A DNA stretch of 22,703 nucleotides from Chrysochromulina tobinii (lineage: Eukaryota; Haptophyta; Prymnesiales; Chrysochromulinaceae), in contig JWZX01001276.1 of assembly GCA_001275005.1 (NCBI GenBank), positions 1 to 22,703 of the forward strand, given 5' to 3'. Each line of letters starts with the position of its first letter. The stretch's first letter is position 1. Below, piece after piece: positions 7,309 through 16,084 of the stretch. Under the pieces are notes generated by a model, which saw nothing but the letters and a program-made list of their open reading frames with translations, was not told the DNA's origin and searched no databases. The position numbers and the translations under genes were made by a program.

Positions 7309-9363
7309 ATGTACGGGGCCCTCCGCCGCCAAATCACTCCCGCGGCACCCACGTCGCTCGCTCCTGCAACCGAGCCTTTTCCTGCCGACAAGAAGTCGTA
7401 TGGACCTCTGGATCGTGGATCGATAGTGGATTCGGAAAGTGGTTCACCCTCTGGAAAATGGCCCAGTAAGGCCTTCGTACTATTTCGCCTGTTTCTGGCC
7501 CTGCCCGCGCCCATGTTCTTATTGTTCACCGGCACTCAATACTCACGACGTGCTCAAGTCGCAGGTTGGACCGGGTCCTTCACAGAGCTCGGCGCAGGGT
7601 ATACCCTTGGAGTCCAAGTCTGGCTCGCTTCTTCTCCTCCTCTCGTGCTATCGCTCCTCCTCGCCCAGATCGATTATACTGGCGAAGCCCTTACCGAGCG
7701 CGTCTTTCCATGGCCCACGGCGTTGGAGGTTGCGTTGTATCTCGGCTCCATCTCTGCCTACCTCGCGCTTTACTATATCGAGCGGTTGAATTTGTTCGCG
7801 TTCGGCATTTTCATAGCCTTTATTTGCTTTGGTGCTTTCCTCTATTTTGCTAAACTCGTCTTGCGTGACGTCAAGAAATACCAAAAACTCGAAAAGTACA
7901 AGTCCTTCGTCCGCTCGCAAGCAGTGCGGGCCGGCATCATCACCTTGATAATGGCGTGCGTGACCACCTTTGCTCTGTCGGCGATGCTGCGGGTGCCAAT
8001 TAAAGCGACTCTGCTGAATGTATTCGTTGAGTTGTCACTCAACGGCATCGCCTGTGCGGACCAGGCTGCGTTTGTATCGGCGTTCGAGGCATCTTCCGCC
8101 AATGCTAGCTGCCCTGCCCTGCCCAATTGCGGCTACGCGACCTACGAGGACCTGTGCCAGGCCGTGCAGTACGCTCCGATGGTGCGAGCCCTGACTGACG
8201 ACACTTTTGACGTGAACCTCTTCATTTTAGCATCCTGGCTTATCATCTCAATTCTCATTCTCGGCACTGGCCGTGCACGCGCAAACGACGGCTACTCGGA
8301 CTTGCTCTCTCCACACATGCTCGTTGCCATTCTGCTAGGCCTTGTGTCACTCATAATGACGCTCTTCTCATTCATGCGCCTCCTCCTCCTTGTGCTAAGA
8401 CTTTCTGTACCGCGCCCGGCCCCTTACTTTGACAGAGCGGACCTAATGAACACGTACGAGTTCCCTTTGACCTGCTATGGCAACTGTGTTTCTATCTGGT
8501 TTTACTGCAAAAATGTTGCTCTGCTCTTACTCATCCTCTTCGCACTCAACTTCGACTTCTTCAAAAAGTATGCGTTCCCGGTGGAGCATGCCATCAAGAA
8601 GCTCCGAGACCAAGGGTGGGACGACGACGCACCCTCCTTCTACTTTATCCCCGCCGAAAGGGTGCGCAAGTGCGACACCAAGTCGCTGCCTCGCATGCAG
8701 ACGCTGCGCAAGGACGGCCACCTAACGAAGAAAGAAATTCCCCTCGCATCCGCGTTTCGTGGCGGTGGCATCATGGCGAACATCCTCTTCGTGAGCCATC
8801 GGTGGGAAGAGCATCATCAGCCCGATGTCAACGGCGAGCAACTCAAAGCCATCAAGGCGTATCTGGAAAAGCACTCTGAAATCGAATGGGTCTGGTTTGA
8901 TTACTCGTCGATGCCCCAGAAAGTGGATGGCGTTGACACTAGGACTCACGAGGATAAGGCCGAGTTCCAGCTCATGCTTGCCGCCATCGCCGACCTTTAC
9001 CTGACTGCGCGCGTCCTCATTCTCCTCGACGGGTCGTACGCGTCCAGGTTCTGGACGCTGACGGAGGCATGGTGCTCGATGCAGACGGTCACGTCCAATG
9101 GGCTCCGCCCCGCAACGGAGGCTGAGCTTCGCTACACGATTGAATGTATCCACACTGCTGACGAAACGCATGATAAGGAGGGGCTCGTTAAAAAGGTGTC
9201 CAAGAAGACGCCCAAGGAAATGTTCGATCACCTCAAGAATCCGGACGTGATCGTTACCAATGCAAAGGACAAGGAGACCATGTTGCCCAAGATCCTGGAG
9301 ATCAATAGGCATGTCATTGAGAAGTTTCCGAACCAAGCGTCACCGCCAGCAAGCGAGCAGTAA
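7309..9363 (+). CDS. Eight-pass membrane protein with C-terminal TIR-like (SHRW) domain
   Basis: From the ATG at 7309, 684 residues. About eight hydrophobic segments are visible, near 55-74, 98-120, 138-157, 161-182, 205-227, 302-320, 335-363 and 389-415. The loop between segments five and six (~228-301) holds four cysteines (ACAD, ASCP, PNCG, EDLC) and is probably outside the cytosol. After the last segment a soluble domain of ~250 residues contains NILFVSHRW (~492-499), WVWFDYSSMPQ (~527-537), a helical E-F-x-x-M-L-A-A-I stretch, VLILLDGSY, and SRFWTLTEAWCSMQ (~579-592). This layout recalls TIR-like/HET-like domains (SH motif, D-x-S after a strand, S/W/E cluster), but I cannot name the family. 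The frame is open up to an ATG at 7018, through repeat DNA; 7309 is preferred. By eye its GC content is lower than that of the neighbours. Confidence 0.75.
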   Translation: MYGALRRQITPAAPTSLAPATEPFPADKKSYGPLDRGSIVDSESGSPSGKWPSKAFVLFRLFLALPAPMFLLFTGTQYSRRAQVAGWTGSFTELGAGYTLGVQVWLASSPPLVLSLLLAQIDYTGEALTERVFPWPTALEVALYLGSISAYLALYYIERLNLFAFGIFIAFICFGAFLYFAKLVLRDVKKYQKLEKYKSFVRSQAVRAGIITLIMACVTTFALSAMLRVPIKATLLNVFVELSLNGIACADQAAFVSAFEASSANASCPALPNCGYATYEDLCQAVQYAPMVRALTDDTFDVNLFILASWLIISILILGTGRARANDGYSDLLSPHMLVAILLGLVSLIMTLFSFMRLLLLVLRLSVPRPAPYFDRADLMNTYEFPLTCYGNCVSIWFYCKNVALLLLILFALNFDFFKKYAFPVEHAIKKLRDQGWDDDAPSFYFIPAERVRKCDTKSLPRMQTLRKDGHLTKKEIPLASAFRGGGIMANILFVSHRWEEHHQPDVNGEQLKAIKAYLEKHSEIEWVWFDYSSMPQKVDGVDTRTHEDKAEFQLMLAAIADLYLTARVLILLDGSYASRFWTLTEAWCSMQTVTSNGLRPATEAELRYTIECIHTADETHDKEGLVKKVSKKTPKEMFDHLKNPDVIVTNAKDKETMLPKILEINRHVIEKFPNQASPPASEQ

Positions 9364-9994
9364 CGGAGTTGTCTGTCCGCTGCATGCCTGCGCCTGCTGC
9401 GCCAGGATCTTGGCGAGGGTCTAGCTCGCTCAAGCCGAGCGCAAGCGCCGTGCCGAGCATGGTGTTAACATGGAGTTTGCGGACGAGGGCCCCTGCATTT
9501 CAACCTGAGAATGCAGACGAGCTGAATCGGGTATCAGCTATCACAGGGATGGGGGTGGTCTGAATCAGGTCAGGGACGTCATAGGGGGTGTGGCCGGTGT
9601 TGACTGTCCGCGGTGAGCCGAGCGCGGGGAGGGGAGAACATTCGAGAATCGTGTGCGAGCTCGCTGCCGCTTCCTACCTGCTCTACCGATTTGATCGAGT
9701 ATAAGTCTCTAGTGTGAGTGCGCTTAAGTTTCAAGTTCGGCCTAGCTGGCTACATGTACATGATCGAGCAACTGTGAGTGCGGCTCTGCTCAGCTGCCTA
9801 GAGTAAAGTGTGAGCTGTTCACAGGTACTGTGCGATCTGCTCGCCTTTGGCCAACGCCGCCCGGGCATAATCGAATTCCCCCCTCGCGACTCGCCTTGTC
9901 TCTCCGCCAGCCGAATTCGCATATTTCGTTTAGTGCTTGCTGCTGGGATCGTGGGATCAGGGATGTGACCCTGCCGGATCGGATCGATCCGACA
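9364..9994. other. Convergent intergenic region
   Basis: This lies between the 3' ends of the membrane protein (+) and the dynamin (-). It carries TACATGTACATGA (9751-9763), including the palindromes TACATGTA and CATGTACATG, and the word GTGAGTGCG twice (near 9714 and 9774). A 14-bp perfect palindrome TCGGATCGATCCGA (9979-9992) ends two bases before the dynamin stop codon. No gene is recognised. Confidence 0.5.
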
Positions 9995-12274
9995 TCACCC
10001 GCGATGCGCGCGCGCGACTTTTTCGAACTTGTAGGCCATGCGACCGATGATCGCCCGCTCGCTGTGCAGCTGTGCGCGCTGCGCCTCGAGACGCTCGCGC
10101 GCCGCACGCATGTCGAAGCGCTCATGGAAGGACGCTACGCTCGCCGCAAGCGTGGCTGGCAGCGTGTCGAGCAGCGAGAGTACGAGCTGGGTGTGCACCT
10201 TGCGCGCGACAGCCTCGGACACATGACGCCGCCAGGCCAAGACCGCCCGTCGAGCATCGGCGCCCCCGTCGCCCCCACCCTCGAGTTCTTTCTCGACCCA
10301 AGCGTCGCCACCCTCGTCGCCTTCCTCGCCGGCGCCTCCGCTGCTCCCGCCGCCGCCGTTAAGCTCACCCGGCGCGACCCCGAGGGTCGCGACGCGCCCC
10401 GGCTCACCAAGCATGTGCTCGCAAGAGCTCATGCACTGATGCACCGCTGCGCTCAGGTGATCGTCGAAGGCAGCCGAGAGGCACTGCCATAACTGCTCAT
10501 CCGCCAGCAGCGCCTCGACCGCCGCCGATGGCGCGTTCCGAGCGGCAGCGGCCGTACCGGTGGCCGCGGCACCGAGCTCCGGTGCCGGCGGCTCGCCTTG
10601 GCTCCTGCTGCTGCTGCCTCCGGCGCCACGGGCGCCACCCTCTGCGCTGCCGCCGCCTGCGGTGACGAAACTCTCGCGCACGTGGAGGAGCATCCTCGAG
10701 AGCACGTAGCGCACCCGCGTGAAGAGGACCTGCAGCAACGGGCGCAGCTGGCCGACAGCGCGCTCGAGCGCAATGGCCGTGGCGTGGCGCGCCGAGTGCT
10801 GCGCGCCATAACCACCGGCGAGCCCCATCGCGTTTGAAATGTCCTCGCCCGTGACCGTCACCGGCGGCAGCGTGCGCACCGCCACGCGAAATTCGCTCAG
10901 CAGTCGGTAATACTGAGCGCCACCGAAGAGCGCAAGCTCCGCGCCCGCGGGGCCGTCTGGAGCGCCGTCTCGAGCGCCAGCCCCGCCGCCGGCTGCACTC
11001 GTGGGCGGGCGGCCGGTGAAGCGGCCGCCCGCCGCCGCGCGCTCCTCATCAAGCGTCTGCCCAAATTTGGCAGCTGCACTCGGTGCGCCCTCGAGGACAT
11101 GCTGGAGCGAGCTCATGAAGCGGCGCACGGCCTCCCGCAGCGCGGCCTCGACATGCTTGTCCGTCAGCGCCTCCAAGGCAATCTCGAGACGGCGGAGCTC
11201 GTCGGCAAGTCGGCTGTCGAGGTGCAACAGCCGTGGGACGATCGTGTGAAGGGAGCCCACATACCGCTTGCGGAGGAGCGCCTCGAGAAAGGAGCGAAGC
11301 CGCGAGACGCCCACGACCGTGCTCGCCGCGCTGCTCGAAGGGGGGAGGACCGCCTTGATGTACTGCAGGTCGGCCGCCTCCTGTTGCTGGAGCGCGCTCT
11401 GGAACCCTCCGTGCGAACGAAAGCGGTGCGCTGACGAACCGCCGACGCGACCCGCGGGGACAGACGTGAAGAATGGGCCGCCGAGGAGCTCCGCGTGCCG
11501 CTGGTGTAGGGGCGCCGCATCCAAGAACTGCGCGAGCTCGGACGGCGAGCCGAACTGGGCAAACTTGGTGTCCAATTTCGTCGAGACGACCACCGTGCGC
11601 AGGAGATCGGCGTCCACACGCGCCACCACCGCGCGCGCCGCCGCAACGTCCCAATTGTTTGTCTCTTCGACGCACAGGATGATGGCCTCGGGAGAGGCGA
11701 TCTTGGACATGACGAGCTGCTCCACGTCGCTGCACGTCGTCGCGGCCTGCAAGAACCCACCGCCGTAATCGTCGGCGGTCGAGAGAAGGCCGGGCGTATC
11801 GACGATGCTCAGATTCGGGCAGTAGCGGTACTCGATCCGCACTACGATCTCGTCGGTCGCGAAGGCGCCCGCACGCTCGAGCCGCACGTTCTCGGCCTCG
11901 ATGTGAGCCTGGAGGTCGGCCAGGCTGAGCTGCTTCTCGCCGTCGGCCGTGTGCAAATAGCACACGGGCTGCTCACGCGCTGGGTGGTACTGCATCTGCA
12001 GTGCGATCGGGCGGCGCGTCTTCGTGCCGCCGCCGACGTGGTTGAATTGGAATCCCATGAGCGCCTCGACCAGCGCCGACTTGCCGTCCGTCTGCCGGCC
12101 GACGACGACGACTGTGGGCGAATCGACGGGCAACTTTAGCTTTTGGGAGAGCACGTGCAGCTCATTGTACGCCTCGTAGAGTGACGCATCGGCCGGTGGC
12201 CTTACGATGGTCGGCGACACTGCCGCAGCTACGCAGAGAACCTTTGCGCATAGGAGCACCCAGCCGTGGCGCAT
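9995..12274 (-). CDS. DRP5B: DRP5B/ARC5-type plastid-division dynamin
   Basis: The open frame begins at a GTG (12310); the first ATG is 12274, giving 759 residues. GTPase motifs: G1 GRQTDGKSALVEAL (~59-72), G2 in GGGTKTRRPI (~81-90), G3 DTPGL (~159-163), G4 TKLD (~232-235). The wording around them (YEAYNELHVL, MGFQFNHVGGGTKTRRPI, AHIEAENVRLE, YRYCPNLSIVDTPGL) is very close to Arabidopsis ARC5/DRP5B. So are later blocks (KFGQTLDEERAAAGGRF, LFGGAQYYRLLSEFRVAV). In plants this protein forms a ring on the outer plastid surface and constricts it. Total length is near ARC5's (~777). Gly/Ser-rich inserts interrupt the C-terminal half. The N-terminus MRHGWVLLCAKVLCVAAAVSP resembles a signal peptide, which cytosolic plant DRP5B lacks. 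Confidence in family is high; in targeting, modest. Confidence 0.92.
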   Translation of the reverse strand: MRHGWVLLCAKVLCVAAAVSPTIVRPPADASLYEAYNELHVLSQKLKLPVDSPTVVVVGRQTDGKSALVEALMGFQFNHVGGGTKTRRPIALQMQYHPAREQPVCYLHTADGEKQLSLADLQAHIEAENVRLERAGAFATDEIVVRIEYRYCPNLSIVDTPGLLSTADDYGGGFLQAATTCSDVEQLVMSKIASPEAIILCVEETNNWDVAAARAVVARVDADLLRTVVVSTKLDTKFAQFGSPSELAQFLDAAPLHQRHAELLGGPFFTSVPAGRVGGSSAHRFRSHGGFQSALQQQEAADLQYIKAVLPPSSSAASTVVGVSRLRSFLEALLRKRYVGSLHTIVPRLLHLDSRLADELRRLEIALEALTDKHVEAALREAVRRFMSSLQHVLEGAPSAAAKFGQTLDEERAAAGGRFTGRPPTSAAGGGAGARDGAPDGPAGAELALFGGAQYYRLLSEFRVAVRTLPPVTVTGEDISNAMGLAGGYGAQHSARHATAIALERAVGQLRPLLQVLFTRVRYVLSRMLLHVRESFVTAGGGSAEGGARGAGGSSSRSQGEPPAPELGAAATGTAAAARNAPSAAVEALLADEQLWQCLSAAFDDHLSAAVHQCMSSCEHMLGEPGRVATLGVAPGELNGGGGSSGGAGEEGDEGGDAWVEKELEGGGDGGADARRAVLAWRRHVSEAVARKVHTQLVLSLLDTLPATLAASVASFHERFDMRAARERLEAQRAQLHSERAIIGRMAYKFEKVARAHRG

Positions 12275-13031
12275 GACGTGCCGACGCGGCGCACCCCGAC
12301 GAAGGGACACGACCGGTGCCCTGCTGATGATGAGCCCCTGACTGGATTGGGTGACTCGTTAATGATGCCTGCAATCGTCCTTCGCCCCAAACCTTTTTCC
12401 CCTTCAAGGGGCGGGCGCCGGAGTAAGGGGCGAGATTTGGCGAGAAGCGATGAGGGTCGCCGCGGCGCGCCGCGGCGCGCGCGCAGGCGCGGGCGGTCTA
12501 CAAGGAACACGCTCACGCCTCACGGCGCTCACGGAGTCACGGTCTTGCGCCTCCGCCTGCTTCCTTCGGGCGCCAGATCTTCGACAGTCAGGAGCTGAGG
12601 CCCTCCAGGTCGGGTCCACTTATCGGGAACCAAAAAGGCAAAAAGCCCCCAAAACGCCGAGCGTCTGTCGTGTCCTCCCGGTTCGTCAAATCTATGACTA
12701 AAAATTTAAAAAAATGACGTATCATAATTGAAAAATCACGTCTGGGCTGTCATATTGGATTATATGGAATATGCGGGCATCCAAGCGTAAACGCAAGCTG
12801 CAGCACGCAGCACGCACAATGCCGTCGGCGTCGCGCGCAAACTGCACACAGCAACGCACAGGGCGCTCTCGTTTGGGGGTTCCTCTCTCGCCCGTGCCCT
12901 CGGGGCAGTGCCCGTGGGGCCGTACCCGTGGCATTATCGTAAGGACGTAATCTGCGAATGGTTTTATTTCTCGTGCTGCGGCCGAGCACTTGTCGGCTAC
13001 TTGTCATCCGCCGTGATGACGTCATTACGGG
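12275..13031. promoter_or_regulatory. Intergenic region: dynamin promoter and ARMC9 3' end
   Basis: Both neighbours are on the minus strand. Near the dynamin start is an alternating CG stretch (12459-12484, CGCCGCGGCGCGCC-type, Z-DNA-prone). An AT-rich patch at 12690-12775 contains A5/A7 runs and TGACGTAT. Next to the ARMC9 stop is a full CRE palindrome ATGACGTCAT (13016-13025) between two copies of a 19-bp repeat (12995-13013, 13030-13048). No RNA gene was recognised. Confidence 0.45.
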
Positions 13032-15912
13032 CTACTTCTCATCCGCCGCGTCGGGCTTGGCAGCAGGCTTGTTGCGCGCGCTGGTGCTGCCGCCGCCCTT
13101 GGCGGGCGAGGCATCCAGCGGCGGGTTGTTGGTCGGTCGGCGATGGAGCCGCTCGACGGTGGCGCGCGGGCGGGAGGCGGTAGGCTGCACCGGCGGCACG
13201 CTCGCGTCGCGCGTCTTCTTGTGAGGCGTGCGGCTGAGCCGGTTGCGCACCGGGATGGTCGGTGAGGTGACGTCGACCGCGTCCGGGTCGGGGTAGGAGA
13301 CCATTTCAGGGATCGTCTCATCCTCGGCACCGCCAGGCGACGCAAACGTGCCTTCCTCGGGCAGATCCTCCTCGACCGCTGGCCCAACGGACGCTCCGAA
13401 GGCGCCCGTGCCACCCGCCTGCTCGGCGTATTGCAATGCCTGTGCGCCATAGTCGGCATTCGCTCCGGGCGTCGTGGGGCGCTGTAGCGGCTCGTCCGGG
13501 TGATGACGCCGTCGGGCAGGCTGCCCTTGACCAGTCTGCTTGCCCTGCTGGCCCCGCTGCTGCTGCTGCTGCTGCTGCTGCTTCTGCTGCGCTGCGGCGG
13601 CGGCGGCGGCGCGCCGCTCCATCGTCGCGTTTAATTGGCTCGCGTCTTCTTGCGCCTCGTACACGTCCTGAAGCAAGAACTCGACTGCGAGTAGCGGCTC
13701 ACCCGCCACGCCGCCGTACGGCTCGTACGAGACAGCGGCCTCGGCGAACACATCGACCTCCTCATCCTCGCCCTCGCCCTCCTCCTCCTCGGCGCCCTCC
13801 TCCTCCTCCTCCTCGCCGTTGGACGCGTCGTCGGCGGCCTCCTTGGCCGCATCCTCTGCCTCGGCCGTCGGCTCCTTATCAATCTGCTCAAGGATGTACG
13901 TAATCTGGCGCGCGAAGGTCTCGTCGGAGTGCTTGATGAGCTCCTGCAGCGAGTCAGCCAGCCCCACCTCAGCCGCACGCGCCTTGAGCTCGGAACGCAC
14001 CAGGATCGAGTAGAGCGTGCCGTTGACGTACGTGCGCACCTGCGTCGAGTCACTCTCCATGAGCTGTGAGAGGACCCCGAGGATGTCGAGCTCTGACGCG
14101 ACGCACTTGGTCCGCCCCTCCGAGCGCAGCGAGAGGTTCATGAGCAGCGCCGTGCCGTACTCGATCGCGTACTGCGAGAGCGCGTCAGTGTCCGCCAGCT
14201 GAGTCACGAGCCATGCGATCACGCCCGACTGGATCATCGCATTCTGCGGCTGCCGGCGCAGGGAGAGCTTCTGAAGGGCGCCCAGGCAGTTTTGTCTGGC
14301 GACCGTATCGACCGCCTCGCTGGTGAGCAGCGAGCACAGCCGTTGGATCAGCCCGGGCTGCGAGAGCAGGTACGTGCGCCCCGAGGGCTCGCTCGCGAAC
14401 AAGTTGATCAGCCGGTGGGCCTGCTCGCGCAGCGCGGGCGCGGCGCGCGGCGAGAGGATCGCGCCCACCACGGCGGCCTCGAGCAAATCGTTCTGGATGT
14501 ACTGCATGAGGGCGGCCTTGCGCTGGTGGCGCGCGGGCTTGGTGAGCCGCCAGCGCAGCGCCTGCACGAGCGCCGGCGCGCCTTCGCTGCCGGCGATCAT
14601 CGTCTGCTTCACCTTGGCGTAATCGAGGCCGGCGAGCATTGTGATCGTGCTGTTCAGCCCGTCTTGCGGCGCTCCCCTGCCGGGGGAAGGGCTGCCAGCG
14701 CCGCCCGCAGCGCCCGCGCCCGCCGCGCCCGCGCCCGCGCCCGCCCGCTCACCACCACGGCGCACCTTGGCCACGTGGCTCCCGAGATCCGAGAGCTCGA
14801 GGCCGAGCCGCTCCTCGGCACCGTGTAACCTCTGACGAAGGACGTTGACGGCGCTCGCGTCGATCGACGCGAGCGCCGACGGGTGGAGGACCTCGCCGAG
14901 CGTGCTGATCGCCTCCGCAGCGATGCCGCTCAGCTCCTTCGAGCCGCGCTTGAGCGCCGCCTCGCGCTCCGCCTCGACCGCTGCCGCCGCCGCCGCCTCG
15001 CGCTTCGCCTCGATGGCACGCAGCTCGGAGTCGATCAGTCGCTGCTTCAGGGCTTGCAAGTCCCTGCTCGCGTTGGCCACCGGATGCTCGGCGCCGGCCG
15101 AGGCGCCCGCGCTGAGCTCGCGGTACGAGCGGCAGATGCCCAGCAGCCGCGGCTCCGCCGCGAACTGCGGCGTGCGTGCCAAAAAGTCCGCAAGCCGCGC
15201 CTTGAGCGCGCGCGCCCATTCGGCACTGAAGAGCTCCTTGAACGACGGGTGGCGCGAAATGTCCGGCACGTGCGGCATCGCGTAGTACGCGAGGAACTCG
15301 GGCGTCACGGCCAGCGCCGCGCCGTCCGTCTCGAGGTACGTCTTGAACGTGCGCATCGCCGCGCCCAGGTTGTTGGGCTGCGGCGTCGGGTTCGTCGGGT
15401 GCAGCGGGAAGATGGCGAAAAAGATGTTGAGGTAGAACTCGAGCTTCTGCGCGTTCTTGTCGGAGCGGCGCACGAGCGGTGGCACGAAGTTATCCCACAG
15501 CTTGAGCACCTCCTCGCGCTCACCGCGGTCGAGCGCGCGCAGCATGCGGTCTTTGACCTTGTCTTGCATGTCGCGACCGACCGGTCGCCAGTTCTGCTGC
15601 TTGCCCTCCCGCCGCTCGCGCAGCTCATTCTTGAGCTGCTGCGTGGTGCGTTCGTAGCCCGCATGCGCGAGGTACTCGAGCACGAGCAGATCGACCTGCG
15701 GCGGACGGAGAGGCGCAAAGCATCAGCCGCGGCGGATAGAGAGCAGATGTTCGGCGGAACACGCGGGTGCGGCGCTTCACCTCAGTCGCAAGAGGCACGG
15801 CACCACTGACAGCATCTGAAGGCGGTCCCCGTGTGCCCCGCGGAGGCGCGTTGCTCGCAGCCGCACGAGCCACAGGGGCGGCAGCGTCGCCCGGCTTGCC
15901 GGTGGCACGCAT
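13032..15912 (-). CDS. ARMC9: ARMC9 homologue (LisH and armadillo-repeat ciliary protein), two exons
   Basis: Exon 2 is 15695-13032 and exon 1 is 15912-15781, joined across an 85-nt intron in phase 0. The protein is ~931 residues; human ARMC9 is ~818. Across the junction it reads VDLLVLEYLAHAGYERTTQQLKNEL, a LisH dimerisation motif. This is followed by helical blocks typical of ARMC9 (KLWDNFVPPLVRRSD, FYLNIFFAIFPLHP, FKTYLETDGAAL, EFLAYYAMPHVPD), an Ala/Glu coiled coil, and an armadillo region in the middle (LRWRLTKPARHQRKAALMQYI, QNCLGALQKLSLR, GTALLMNLSLRSEGR). The C-terminal third is acidic and low-complexity with polyQ. In animals ARMC9 acts at the ciliary base and is mutated in Joubert syndrome. 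The frame is open to an ATG at 15999, but a period-20 repeat lies there, so M at 15912 is preferred. Confidence 0.88.
13556..13590. repeat. CTG/CAG microsatellite encoding polyglutamine in ARMC9
   Basis: An almost pure CTG run on the plus strand reads CAG on the coding strand and gives a glutamine tract (KQQQQQQQQ). It is followed by a GGC run that encodes polyalanine. Such tracts vary in length between strains. Confidence 0.9.
15696..15780 (-). other. Spliceosomal intron of ARMC9 (85 nt)
   Basis: On the minus strand the donor is GAG|GTGAAG and the acceptor is a pyrimidine-rich CTCTCCGTCCGCCGCAG|GTC, with a good branch-point candidate CTGAT about 27-30 nt upstream. The exon 2 frame meets a TGA inside this interval. 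Its length is not a multiple of three, so retention breaks the frame, while splicing joins exon 1 to the LisH motif in phase. Confidence 0.85.
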
Positions 15913-16084
15913 GCACCGGGCGGTTGGCGTTCGACTCCCAGCCCCTTGGGCCAGGCAAGGGCAGTTTCGCGAGGGTAAGGGCAGTTTCGCGAGCGACATG
16001 CCCGTACGTGTCGCTTGAAGAAGAAGAAGTTTGTTGACTTGCGTCTGTTCCCTCGCGATTTATTCCCTTTAGGTGTCCCGCGCG
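15913..16084. promoter_or_regulatory. Short bidirectional promoter between ARMC9 and the RBR ligase
   Basis: The two genes diverge from at most ~170 bp. It carries a 17-bp direct repeat AAGGGCAGTTTCGCGAG (15957-15973 and 15977-15993, period 20) and three TCGCGA palindromes (15967-15972, 15987-15992, 16053-16058). The TCGCGA core resembles the TCTCGCGAGA element known from TATA-less, often bidirectional animal promoters; equivalence here is an inference. Confidence 0.5.

Noticed and set aside
12660-12690. tRNA B-box-like GGTTCG
   Set aside because: The conserved A after GGTTCG is missing and no cloverleaf can be drawn around it.
14883-15809. 308-codon open frame on the plus strand opposite ARMC9
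   Set aside because: The composition is Arg/Leu/Glu-rich mirror of the ARMC9 coding strand, with no domain.
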